From assembly GCA_017539165.1 (NCBI GenBank), contig JAFYHN010000082.1:1-34099 (forward strand): 34,099 bases of DNA, given 5' to 3'. This DNA is from Eubacterium sp. (GTDB lineage Bacteria > Bacillota > Clostridia > Lachnospirales > Lachnospiraceae). This document shows, in pieces, positions 1 to 7,816 of the stretch. The number at the start of each line of letters is the position of its first letter. The first letter of the stretch is position 1. Both the position numbers and the translations under genes were made by a program. The notes under the pieces were generated by a model that did no database searches, was not told the DNA's origin, and was given only the letters and a program-made list of their open reading frames with translations.

Positions 1-1
1 G

Positions 2-1513
2 AATGTAATGGTTACACCAGGAGGAAAGTCTGTAAACTTTGGACAGTCAAATACATATGCAGTATATAAGAATGTAAACTTCTCAAAGGGAGCATCTAAG
101 TTTATTGTAAATGTAAAATCCAAATCAGCAGGAGTAATGGAGATTTGGATCGATGGAAAAGATACAACAAAAGGTAAAAAGGTAGCTACAGTAAGAATAG
201 GAGCTACAGTTGATACAGTAACAGTCAATGCATTATCAGAGATAACTGGAGTGCATGATGTATACTTCGTATCAACAATGTACGGAGACGGAACTACACT
301 TGATTCCTGGAAGGTAGAAGCTGGCCAGGGAACAGTAGATCCTGGTACAACTCCGGTAGATCCAGGAACAACTCCGGTAGATCCTGGACAGACTACAACT
401 ACTGTAAATCCTTATAATTTAAATCAGGCTGAGACATCCACACTTTGTGATGGTGCAATGATAAATCCGACAAAGACTTCTGTAGTACTTAGTGATAAGG
501 GATATGTTCTTGTACAGGATATAGTATTTGATAGTGGACTTTCAGGATTTACACTTTATGCTAGTTCTTCTGCACCAAAGGTTAAGTTAAATGTTTATCT
601 TGATAACGATCCAACACCAATAGCTACAACTGATGTAGGACTTGATGCTACTAAGGGAACATGGATTAAGATCAATTCAAACGTTACAGGAAAACATTAT
701 CTGTACTTTGAAGCACAGGGTGGACAAGTAGTATTTGATGCTTGGCAGGCTATATCTGCAAGTGGCACAACTCCAGTAGATCCAGGCCAGACTACAACTA
801 CAGTACGTCCTGTAATTGTTAGTGATCCTTATTCTAAGGTTGAAGCTGAGACAGGTGATAACAATAAGTTAAGTGCTATGGTAACACCTAATAAGCAGGC
901 AGTAGGAATTTCTGCTAATGGATATATAGCATGGAATGCAGACTTTACTGATGGTGTTTCTTCAATAAAGGTTAAAGCAGAATCATCACCAAAGAGTGTT
1001 CTTGAGATCAGATTAGGTTCACCTGATGGTGAAGTGATCGGAAAGGCTGATATAAGCACATCTTCAGAAAAGACTATTACGATTTCTAAGACTCTTGAAG
1101 GTAGAAAGAACTTATACTTTGTAAATACTACTGCAAGTACGAATTTGATACTGGATTACTGGATCGCTGCAAAGAAGCAGTCTACAGTAACTCCTCCTCC
1201 AGTAGTAGACCCACCTGTAGTTGATACAGGATTGAAGCTTTCATACACAACAAATGCATGGAACGGTGGTTTCCAGGTTAACTTCGTTATTACAAATAAT
1301 TCTGGAAAGCAGGTTTCAAATTGGAAGCTTAAGATCAAGAAGAGTGATATTAATATGACTCAGAACTGGTGTGTAAATGTTGCACAGCAAGGTGATTACT
1401 ATGTGATTACTCCAATGTCATATAATTCAACACTTGGTAATGGTGAATCTATTACATTTGGTATGGTTGGAAGTGGAACTCCAAACAGTACGTTCAATTA
1501 TGTATTTGAGTAA
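2..1513 (+). CDS. Secreted multi-CBM polysaccharide-binding protein, C-terminal part (CBM6 x3 + CBM2)
   Basis: The frame is open to the left window edge, so this is the 3' part of a larger gene. Three modules of about 110-120 residues follow one another, each with a similar opening (MVTPGGKSVNFG, AMINPTKTSVVLS, AMVTPNKQAVGIS) and a similar end (LDSWKVE, FDAWQAI, LDYWIAA). This fits CBM6-type beta-sandwich modules that bind plant polysaccharides. They are joined by Pro/Thr/Asp linkers (PVDPGTTPVDPG). The last ~95 residues (AWNGGFQVNFVITNNSG, then WKLKIKK and ITFGMVGSG) resemble a CBM2 cellulose-binding module. A catalytic domain (glycoside hydrolase, lyase or esterase) probably lies upstream but cannot be seen. 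No cell-wall anchor follows the CBM2. A hairpin terminator lies 45 bp downstream. The family calls come from motif recognition; CBM6 could be a related CBM family. Confidence 0.82.
   Translation, partial: NVMVTPGGKSVNFGQSNTYAVYKNVNFSKGASKFIVNVKSKSAGVMEIWIDGKDTTKGKKVATVRIGATVDTVTVNALSEITGVHDVYFVSTMYGDGTTLDSWKVEAGQGTVDPGTTPVDPGTTPVDPGQTTTTVNPYNLNQAETSTLCDGAMINPTKTSVVLSDKGYVLVQDIVFDSGLSGFTLYASSSAPKVKLNVYLDNDPTPIATTDVGLDATKGTWIKINSNVTGKHYLYFEAQGGQVVFDAWQAISASGTTPVDPGQTTTTVRPVIVSDPYSKVEAETGDNNKLSAMVTPNKQAVGISANGYIAWNADFTDGVSSIKVKAESSPKSVLEIRLGSPDGEVIGKADISTSSEKTITISKTLEGRKNLYFVNTTASTNLILDYWIAAKKQSTVTPPPVVDPPVVDTGLKLSYTTNAWNGGFQVNFVITNNSGKQVSNWKLKIKKSDINMTQNWCVNVAQQGDYYVITPMSYNSTLGNGESITFGMVGSGTPNSTFNYVFE
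335..402 (+). repeat. Short tandem coding repeat for Pro/Thr/Asp linker
   Basis: Three near-identical units of about 24 bp, each encoding VDPGTTP or VDPGQTT, make up the linker between the first two carbohydrate-binding modules. A single related unit (TTPVDPGQTTTTV) recurs near 769-807 between the second and third modules. Linkers like this are usually flexible and often glycosylated, and the DNA repeat could change length by slippage. Confidence 0.75.
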
Positions 1514-1557
1514 GTTTTATAACTGAAAAAGTATTATAGATTCATATGATAGGATAG

Positions 1558-1583
1558 AGCCAACTTGCGAAAGCAGGTTGGCT
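1558..1583 (+). terminator. Hairpin terminator after the CBM protein
   Basis: An 11-bp stem (AGCCAACTTGC against GCAGGTTGGCT, one G-U pair) closes a GAAA tetraloop and is followed by a short T-rich run. It ends the CBM gene 45 bp after its stop codon. Confidence 0.8.
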
Positions 1584-1687
1584 TTATTCAGTTATGGCGG
1601 TATAATTACATTAATCATAATCGACATCGATGAGGTCTTTTTATAAACTGATTGAGTATTTTGTATATTGAATTGGAGGAATGTATT

Positions 1688-1939
1688 ATGCAAGACTGGA
1701 ATCATGATGGGGATCAGGATTATTGGGATGACATATATTTTCAGGAGAATATTGAACGTGATGACCAGACGGACAAATACAGTCTGCCTATCGGTTCGAA
1801 AAAACACCGTTCGACAGGGTTTCCATTCCTTGTAAGAATGATAGTAGTCAGTCTGGTTGTGGGGATTATTGGCATATTCAATGAATTGGTAGGCGTTATT
1901 ATTCTTATATTATGGGTAATATATGAGATATATAACTGA
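1688..1939 (+). CDS. Small acidic membrane protein with Asp-rich calcium-loop-like N-terminus
   Basis: This 83-residue protein starts at 1688, where GGAGGA sits 7 bases upstream; an in-frame ATG at 1652 has no ribosome binding site. The first ~15 residues are very acidic (DWNHDGDQDYWDD) and look like an EF-hand or dockerin-like loop, although position 8 of the loop is Gln rather than a hydrophobic residue. Residues ~25-50 are polar. The C-terminal ~35 residues are hydrophobic (FPFLVRMIVVSLVVGIIGI and a second stretch), consistent with a membrane hairpin or one long membrane segment. The function is unknown. Short proteins starting with a DWN-DGD motif occur in other Clostridia, as far as I recall. 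It is followed 43 bp later by the lipoprotein nuclease. Confidence 0.7.
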   Translation: MQDWNHDGDQDYWDDIYFQENIERDDQTDKYSLPIGSKKHRSTGFPFLVRMIVVSLVVGIIGIFNELVGVIILILWVIYEIYN

Positions 1940-1982
1940 TAACATTTTTATGCTTAAGATGTCTTTTTAAGGCGTATATTAT

Positions 1983-3071
1983 ATGAAAGTAGTTAATAGA
2001 AAAATAAAACTTATATTTTGTATGATTCTATGCTTTGCGTTAATAGCTTGTTCTATATCAGGAGAACGAGTGATTGAGCAGATTAATGATCATACAACAA
2101 CTGAAAATACTACGACGGAGTTGACCACAGAATCAAAGACGGATTTGATCACGGAGTTGTCTTCTGAACATACAACAGAGACGAAAACAGAGATAACAAC
2201 TGAGACAACTACAGAAGGGGTTTCGGTGTCACCTGATTTTGATCTGTCAGATATCCCTCCGTATTCAGGTAAGGCATATATTACGATAAATGATAATGTG
2301 CCTTTCTTTTCTGATGCAGAAAAACAGACTGATGACATTTTCGAGATGTACAGTGATCTTGATGATTTTGGAAGATGTGGTGTGGCTTATGCCAATCTCT
2401 GCAAGGAACTTATGCCAACGGAGGAACGAGGTGAGATAGGGGATATCCGACCTTCAGGGTGGCATACAGTTAAGTATAATGAATTGATAGATGGGAATTA
2501 TCTATACAACCGTTGTCATCTTATTGCATACAGCCTGGCAGGAGAGAATGATAATGTTAAGAATCTCATCACCGGAACGAGAAGTTTGAATCAGGAAACT
2601 ATGCAGATATTTGAACTTCGTGTTTTGGAATATCTCAGGTCACATGATAATCATGTATTGTACAGGGTTACGCCCAACTTTAAGGGGGATGATCTAGTTG
2701 CTTCCGGAGTTCAGATGGAGGCGTATTCTATAGAGGATCAGGGACAGGGAATCTGTTTCAATGTTTATTGTTACAATATCCAGCCGGGGATCAGTATAGA
2801 CTATGCAAATGGAGACAGTTGTGTTGACAGTGATCTGGCTGAATCCGAGGCTACTGAATCTGTGGCTACCGAAACTGTGATTTCCAGATCCGTGAATGAA
2901 GATGAAGCAAATGTATGTGATTATATAGTCAACACAAAATCCGGAAAGATCCATCTGCCCTCCTGTTCAGGAGTTCAAAAGATGGCTGAACATAATAAGA
3001 TGTATTATTCAGGTACTATCGATGAACTAAAACAGATGGGATATGTGCCTTGTAAGCTTTGTAATCCGTGA
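1983..3071 (+). CDS. Lipoprotein DNA/RNA non-specific endonuclease with C-terminal Cys/His domain
   Basis: The 362-residue precursor has a lipoprotein signal (hydrophobic stretch, lipobox LIAC with the lipidated Cys at 23), so it should be anchored on the outer face of the membrane. Residues ~33-75 are a Thr/Ser/Glu spacer. The nuclease domain (~90-275) carries YNRCHLIAYSLAGE followed by NLITGTRSLN and VLYRVTP. This is the beta-beta-alpha-metal type related to EndA/NucA, with His in the NRCH motif as the likely catalytic base in place of the usual DRGH. After a Ser/Thr/Glu spacer, the last ~50 residues (IHLPSC, then VPCKLCNP) form an Ada-like metal-binding domain with a His/Cys pattern. Likely roles are extracellular nucleic-acid scavenging or DNA uptake. 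The ribosome binding site is weak (AAGG about 12 bases upstream). Confidence 0.85.
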   Translation: MKVVNRKIKLIFCMILCFALIACSISGERVIEQINDHTTTENTTTELTTESKTDLITELSSEHTTETKTEITTETTTEGVSVSPDFDLSDIPPYSGKAYITINDNVPFFSDAEKQTDDIFEMYSDLDDFGRCGVAYANLCKELMPTEERGEIGDIRPSGWHTVKYNELIDGNYLYNRCHLIAYSLAGENDNVKNLITGTRSLNQETMQIFELRVLEYLRSHDNHVLYRVTPNFKGDDLVASGVQMEAYSIEDQGQGICFNVYCYNIQPGISIDYANGDSCVDSDLAESEATESVATETVISRSVNEDEANVCDYIVNTKSGKIHLPSCSGVQKMAEHNKMYYSGTIDELKQMGYVPCKLCNP

Positions 3072-3104
3072 TATAAACTTCTTGTTTTTGTTGTTATTTC
3101 ATAA

Positions 3105-3133
3105 TTGACACATATTAATCACTATGCTAATAT
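3105..3133 (+). promoter_or_regulatory. Sigma-A promoter with extended -10 for the LRR surface protein
   Basis: TTGACA (3105-3110), a 17-base spacer and TAATAT (3128-3133), with a TGC extension just before the -10. This near-consensus promoter overlaps the first in-frame ATG (3124), so translation must start further down, at 3217. The transcript should begin near 3140, giving a leader of about 77 bases. Confidence 0.8.
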
Positions 3134-3216
3134 TTAACGAACGTTATAAAATGGTGTTTTATGACGAAAATAAAAGTAGTACTCGAAGGATAAGAGTGAT
3201 AAGGGGAGAGTTAAGT

Positions 3217-5460
3217 ATGAGAAATATTAGAGGTAAAGTCGCTAAGCTTATGGCTGGTTGTCTTGCTACGGTAATGACAGTAGGTGGTGGAATTACCGCT
3301 CCGTTCAGTGGTATTGATACGGTTGAAGCTGCAGGTGCCAAGTCTGTAACGATTAATGAGGATAATTTTCCGGATCCGAACTTTAGGGCAGTGATATCCG
3401 GAAGAGATTATGACCGTGATGGAAATGGTATCCTAAGTGCCAGAGAGATTGGGCTGACTTTGAATATATACTGTGAGGGTATGGATATAAAGTCTCTGGA
3501 TGGAGTAGAGTATTTCACTAATCTTCAGGGGCTTTGGTGTAAGGATAACCAGATTGAAACTATGGATATCAGCCATAACAAAGACCTCCGTGGTTTATGG
3601 TGCTCTGGAAATAAGTTCACTTCACTTGATCTGTCAGCTAATAAGGAATTAGTCTGGGTTTATTGCTATGACTGTAATATAAGTTCCTTGAATGTAAAGA
3701 ATAATCCTAAGATGGAATTCATAGAATGTAATACCAATCCTATTAAGACTCTGGATGTAACTCATAATCCTGAGCTTACGCACCTCACATGTGGCTCTTG
3801 TGAGCTTACCAAGCTTGATCTAAGTAAGAATCCTAAACTGGCTCATCTGGATGCATTTAGAAATAAGTTAAAGAAACTTGATGTGACAAATAATCCGAAG
3901 ATGAAGCGACTGGATATCTGGGATAATCCTGGGCTCGGTAGTATAAATATCAGTAATAATCCCGGTCTACAGTATTACAACTGCGCACATAATGATGTCA
4001 GTATGATAGATGTCAGCAATAATCCTGAACTGACCAAGCTGATCTGCAGTTATAATCATATCAAAAAAATGGATATATCCAAGAATTCTAAACTGGTTTA
4101 TCTGGACTGCGCAGTCAATAGTATAAGTTCGCTTGATCTGAAGAATAATCAAAAGCTTCGCTTTCTGCAGGCATTTACAAATGACTTCAAAACGCTGAAT
4201 ATAGGTAACAATCCTTTCCTTATAAAGACGTATAAGGAAGGTGTGAAAAAGAATGAATATGCTGTATGCAAGGGGCATTCCTGGACGATAGATTATGGAG
4301 GAGATACATCTACCGGAGGAGATAATATTCTCTTCCTTTGCTTTGACGATAAGGTGACTCTTAAATCAAAGTCCACAGGTACAGTTTCTGTTGAGGAAAA
4401 GTATTCTGATCTTGATTCTGGTGTGTCTGAGAAAGACCTGGTAAAGCGAGAGCAGCTCGTAAAGACTTTGTATGAGATGGCAGGCAGTCCAAGTGTCAAA
4501 GGTCTGAAGAGCAGATTTACTGATGTGAAGTCAGGTTCTTCATATGAGAAAGCTCTGCTCTGGGGGGAGAAGAATGCTATCTGTGTAGGTTATCCTGACA
4601 TCACTTATAATACATTTGGAGTTGGCAAATGGCTAACAAGACAGGACCTTGTCTTTATGCTCATGAGATATTCTGAAGTTAAGGGATATAAGAGGGCGAT
4701 TGACTTCGGTAGAAGTGATGATTATATAGATTATTATGATATCGACTTTGACCATTGGGAGGCAGTATGCTGGTCAGCTACATGGAACATACTCGAAGGT
4801 AAGGGCAAGGTTGGAGCACCGAAGGAAGAACAGAAGTTTGATCCTTATGGAAGAGTGACTAAGACCGAACTTAAAGCAACTGTTAAGAGGTTGTTAGAGG
4901 TAAATGGCATCTCTGGTACATCTACTGGTGATAAGCCAAAGAAGGATGACAGCAATACAGGAAAGAATTACATCAGTACTGAAAAGGTTAAAGAGAAACA
5001 GCTTAAGACAAACCTGTTTATAGCCGATAAGAAAACAGGAAGCAAGTTCAAAATCATAAAGGTCAATAAGAAGAATGGAAAAGTAGTTGGCGGAAATGTT
5101 TCTTATATGGCTTCATATAATAAGAAATGTACGAAAGCTACTGTACCTGGTACCGTTAAGATTGCTGGTGTGAGATTCAAGGTGACAGAGGTTAATAAGA
5201 ACGCATTTAAAAACTGCAAGAAGATAAAGTCTGTCAGCATAGGAACTAATGTTACAAAGATAGGTGCAAATGCATTTAACGGATGCAGTAAGCTTAAGTA
5301 TGTTGTTATTAGAACAAAGGGCCTGAAGAGTATCGGCAGCAACGCATTTAAGGGAATCAGCTCAAAGGCTAAGTTTAAAGTGCCTAAGAACAAACTTTCT
5401 AAGTATTCTAAGATGATCAAGAAAGCGAAGGCGCCGAAGACATCTAAGATAACTAAATAA
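3217..5460 (+). CDS. Secreted LRR protein with EF-hand-like loop, SLH-like region and BspA-type tail
   Basis: The start at 3217 has GGGGAGAG upstream and begins a signal peptide (MRNIRGKVAKLMAG through VEAAGAK); the mature protein is extracellular. The precursor is 747 residues. After an EF-hand-like loop (DRDGNGILSARE) come about twelve leucine-rich repeats of ~21 residues (LDLSKNPKLAHL and similar, ~85-335). Residues ~400-565 resemble S-layer homology domains (REQLVKTLYEMAG, LTRQDLVFMLMRY, VTKTELKATVKRLL), which in other proteins bind cell-wall polymers. The last ~145 residues (TEVNKNAFKNCKKIKSVSI, IGANAFNGCSKL, NAFKGISSKAK) are a BspA-like LRR_5 block. This block is closely similar to the end of the 1732-residue protein at 19186-24384. 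The role is probably adhesion or surface display, and no enzyme domain is visible. Confidence 0.83.
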   Translation: MRNIRGKVAKLMAGCLATVMTVGGGITAPFSGIDTVEAAGAKSVTINEDNFPDPNFRAVISGRDYDRDGNGILSAREIGLTLNIYCEGMDIKSLDGVEYFTNLQGLWCKDNQIETMDISHNKDLRGLWCSGNKFTSLDLSANKELVWVYCYDCNISSLNVKNNPKMEFIECNTNPIKTLDVTHNPELTHLTCGSCELTKLDLSKNPKLAHLDAFRNKLKKLDVTNNPKMKRLDIWDNPGLGSINISNNPGLQYYNCAHNDVSMIDVSNNPELTKLICSYNHIKKMDISKNSKLVYLDCAVNSISSLDLKNNQKLRFLQAFTNDFKTLNIGNNPFLIKTYKEGVKKNEYAVCKGHSWTIDYGGDTSTGGDNILFLCFDDKVTLKSKSTGTVSVEEKYSDLDSGVSEKDLVKREQLVKTLYEMAGSPSVKGLKSRFTDVKSGSSYEKALLWGEKNAICVGYPDITYNTFGVGKWLTRQDLVFMLMRYSEVKGYKRAIDFGRSDDYIDYYDIDFDHWEAVCWSATWNILEGKGKVGAPKEEQKFDPYGRVTKTELKATVKRLLEVNGISGTSTGDKPKKDDSNTGKNYISTEKVKEKQLKTNLFIADKKTGSKFKIIKVNKKNGKVVGGNVSYMASYNKKCTKATVPGTVKIAGVRFKVTEVNKNAFKNCKKIKSVSIGTNVTKIGANAFNGCSKLKYVVIRTKGLKSIGSNAFKGISSKAKFKVPKNKLSKYSKMIKKAKAPKTSKITK

Positions 5461-5552
5461 ATTAATGATTTTTGTAGCCCTAATATGTTATCATAGAACT
5501 TGACTCCGTGTGAGTTGAATTTGAAGAGTAACTATGTTTTGGGAGGTTCAAA

Positions 5553-6014
5553 ATGAGTGAAGTAAAAGAGACTCCTATAGATGTAAGATATGTAAATGTG
5601 GATGATGCTGAAGATGTTTGCAGGATATGTTGTGACGATCTGGGATATCAGTGTGATAAGTATCTGGTTAAAGAGAGGATAAGTCAACTTGATACGGCCA
5701 GGGAAGCTGTATTTGTAGCAGTCGCAGATGATAGGGTAGTCGGATATATTCATGTTGAGAAGTACAATACCTTATATTTTGAGCCGATGGCGAATATTTT
5801 AGGGTTGGCAGTCAGTTGGACATACAGAAAGAAGGGAATCGGTAAGCTTCTTATTAATAGAGCGGAAAAATGGTCCGTTGATAATGAGATAGCTCTTATG
5901 AGACTTAATTCCGGTTCCAGCAGACATGATGCACATGAGTTTTACAGACATCTGGGGTATGGTTCTGAAAAAGAACAGATCAGATTCGTTAAGAGAATCG
6001 AAGGAATAGAGTAG
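5553..6014 (+). CDS. GNAT family N-acetyltransferase
   Basis: A 153-residue single-domain protein with the GNAT acetyl-CoA pyrophosphate loop RKKGIGKLL (Arg92 to Leu100, pattern R-x-x-G-x-G) preceded by strand ANILGLAVSWTY. The C-terminal half has a typical FYRHLGYG segment. It should transfer an acetyl group from acetyl-CoA to an amine; the substrate cannot be told from sequence. The start is supported by GGGAGG 8 bases upstream. It is a single gene ended by a strong hairpin and faces the polyphosphate kinase gene tail to tail. Confidence 0.9.
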   Translation: MSEVKETPIDVRYVNVDDAEDVCRICCDDLGYQCDKYLVKERISQLDTAREAVFVAVADDRVVGYIHVEKYNTLYFEPMANILGLAVSWTYRKKGIGKLLINRAEKWSVDNEIALMRLNSGSSRHDAHEFYRHLGYGSEKEQIRFVKRIEGIE

Positions 6015-6020
6015 AGTATT

Positions 6021-6062
6021 AAAAGTCCGAAATCGATAACTAAATATCGGTTTCGGACTTTT
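6021..6062. terminator. Bidirectional terminator between GNAT gene and PPK2 gene
   Basis: A 17-bp stem (AAAGTCCGAAATCGATA against TATCGGTTTCGGACTTT, one G-U pair) with a 6-base loop, flanked by an A-run on the left and a T-run on the right. It can therefore stop transcription from both converging genes. Confidence 0.88.
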
Positions 6063-6107
6063 ATTCTATATATTTTTATTCTATATATGTATTACGCTAT
6101 AAATGGA

Positions 6108-7592
6108 TTAATCTAATTCTGCAAGTTTTTTCTCGATAGCCTTTATTATGATCTTCAGAGCCTTGACTCTGGCGTACTTCTTATCATTTGATTCGAGGAT
6201 ATACCATGGGGCAAACTTGGTGCTTGTTTTCTGGATCATCTCATTTACTGCCTGCTCGTACTGATCCCATTTTTCTCTGTTGCGCCAGTCCTCATCTGTT
6301 ATCTTCCATTGTTTTTCAGGTGTGTTCTGTCTGTCAGTAAATCTTTCCAGCTGAGTGTCTTTATCAATCTGAACCCAGAACTTGATCACTACGGCATTCC
6401 AGTTGATCAGTTCCTTTTCGAATTCATTTATCTCGTTATAAGCACGCTGCCAGTCATTTTCAGAACAGAATCCTTCAAGTCTTTCTACCATTACACGGCC
6501 GTACCAGGTGCGGTCGAAGATTGCTATATGGCCATCTTTAGGTAGACGTCTCCAGAATCTCCATAGATAATGGCGAGACTTCTCGGCGGGTTCCGGGCTG
6601 GCAATAGGATGAACCTCGTACCCTCTAGGGTCGAGCGCAGCTGCGATACGTTTGATATTTCCACCCTTTCCGGCGGCATCCCAACCTTCGTATGCGATTA
6701 TCACAGGTATCTTCTTGTGATAGAGCTCGTTGTGCAGTTCGCCCAGCCTTGCCTGTAGTGCATCCAGTTCCTTCTTGTAAGCTTCATCTGTCATAGACTT
6801 ATCCAGAGATATATCAGCAAGCTTCTTAGTTGCTTTGAGTGGAAATGTATTCTGAAGCAGAGGAGCTTTCTGTTTTGCTTCTGCGTTTGCGAGAGCAGTG
6901 TCGATGCTTGCGATTAGAATTTCAGTAACCTGGAGTTCGGCCCATTTCTTGGCGGAAGAGTCGATGAAGTACCATGGTGCCACAAATTGATTTGTAGCTT
7001 CTATATATTCGTCGAATACATCAAGACATTTGTCATAATGCTTGTTCTGCCACTTATCATTATCGGACACACGCCACTTGGTATAAGTGTCGCTTTCCAG
7101 TTCCTTCAGCCTTTTCTTCTGTGTCTTCTCATCTATAAGGAAGAAGAACTTTACTACCAGATAGCCGTTATCATTCAGCGTGCGCTCAAAACGCTTGATG
7201 CTCGTGAGCTGTTCCTTGTATTCTTTCTGATCGATCTCTCCGTGAAGATAGTGGGATGTTACTTCGCCCATCCAGCTGCCGTCGAAGAATGAAAACTTAC
7301 CGGCTGACGGAATTCTTATAAAGTATCTGTATAGGAATGGACGTCTTGTTTCATCGCTGGTTGGTTCAGTAAGAGTCTCAACCTTGAAGAAACGAGGATC
7401 CATATTTTTGATGACTCTGCCGAGAACGCTTCCTTTACCGGCGGCACCCCAACCGTCGAATACGACAAGAACCGGAAGATTCTTCTCTTTAACCATCATC
7501 TGTCTTACTGCAAGTTCTGTTCTGGCATTTTCCAATCGCTCAGTGAGTTCCTCGTCAGAGGGCTTCTCATCCTTAACCCATTCTTTTAACAT
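6108..7592 (-). CDS. pap: Two-domain PPK2, polyphosphate:AMP phosphotransferase
   Basis: A 494-residue protein made of two PPK2 domains, the length and layout of polyphosphate:AMP phosphotransferases, which convert AMP to ADP with polyphosphate as donor. Both halves have a Walker A loop: GWGAAGKGS (47-55) and GWDAAGKGG (303-311). The C-terminal half has the intact Walker B segment FDRTWYGR (359-366). The N-terminal half reads FDGSWMGE (103-110), where the conserved Arg after Asp is Gly, so it is partly degenerate. The start at 7592 is chosen because GGAGGT lies 7 bases upstream of it; the longer frame from 7631 would place that site inside the coding sequence. It is transcribed alone and divergent from pgaC. 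Whether AMP, ADP or both are accepted cannot be settled from sequence. Confidence 0.88.
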   Translation of the reverse strand: MLKEWVKDEKPSDEELTERLENARTELAVRQMMVKEKNLPVLVVFDGWGAAGKGSVLGRVIKNMDPRFFKVETLTEPTSDETRRPFLYRYFIRIPSAGKFSFFDGSWMGEVTSHYLHGEIDQKEYKEQLTSIKRFERTLNDNGYLVVKFFFLIDEKTQKKRLKELESDTYTKWRVSDNDKWQNKHYDKCLDVFDEYIEATNQFVAPWYFIDSSAKKWAELQVTEILIASIDTALANAEAKQKAPLLQNTFPLKATKKLADISLDKSMTDEAYKKELDALQARLGELHNELYHKKIPVIIAYEGWDAAGKGGNIKRIAAALDPRGYEVHPIASPEPAEKSRHYLWRFWRRLPKDGHIAIFDRTWYGRVMVERLEGFCSENDWQRAYNEINEFEKELINWNAVVIKFWVQIDKDTQLERFTDRQNTPEKQWKITDEDWRNREKWDQYEQAVNEMIQKTSTKFAPWYILESNDKKYARVKALKIIIKAIEKKLAELD

Positions 7593-7758
7593 ATGCGTAC
7601 CTCCCATTTTTTGTGTGGTCGTTTTTGTCATCTTTTTGGTCGTTAGTAAATGCTTCTAATACTGTTATAGAACAATTAAGCAAAAAAGTACATATCCTTT
7701 GACAGTTTTCGCGTTTTTTTCTGTGTTTTTGTCCATATACAAAGCGTTATAAAGTGAC

Positions 7759-7764
7759 TATAAT
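7759..7764 (+). promoter_or_regulatory. Possible -10 box for pgaCD
   Basis: A perfect TATAAT lies 53 bases before the pgaC start in the divergent pap-pgaC gap. No good -35 sits at the right distance, so this is a weak call. A TTGACA at 7699-7704 lacks a matching -10. Confidence 0.3.
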
Positions 7765-7816
7765 CACAGCCAAGGGAAGTTAAAAAAGTATTATAGGTAA
7801 ATTATGGGGGGCAATC

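Noticed and set aside
7699-7727. TTGACA at 7699 as the pgaC -35
   Set aside because: At 16-18 bases spacing there is only a TGTGTT-like sequence, and the nearest TATAAT is more than 50 bases away.
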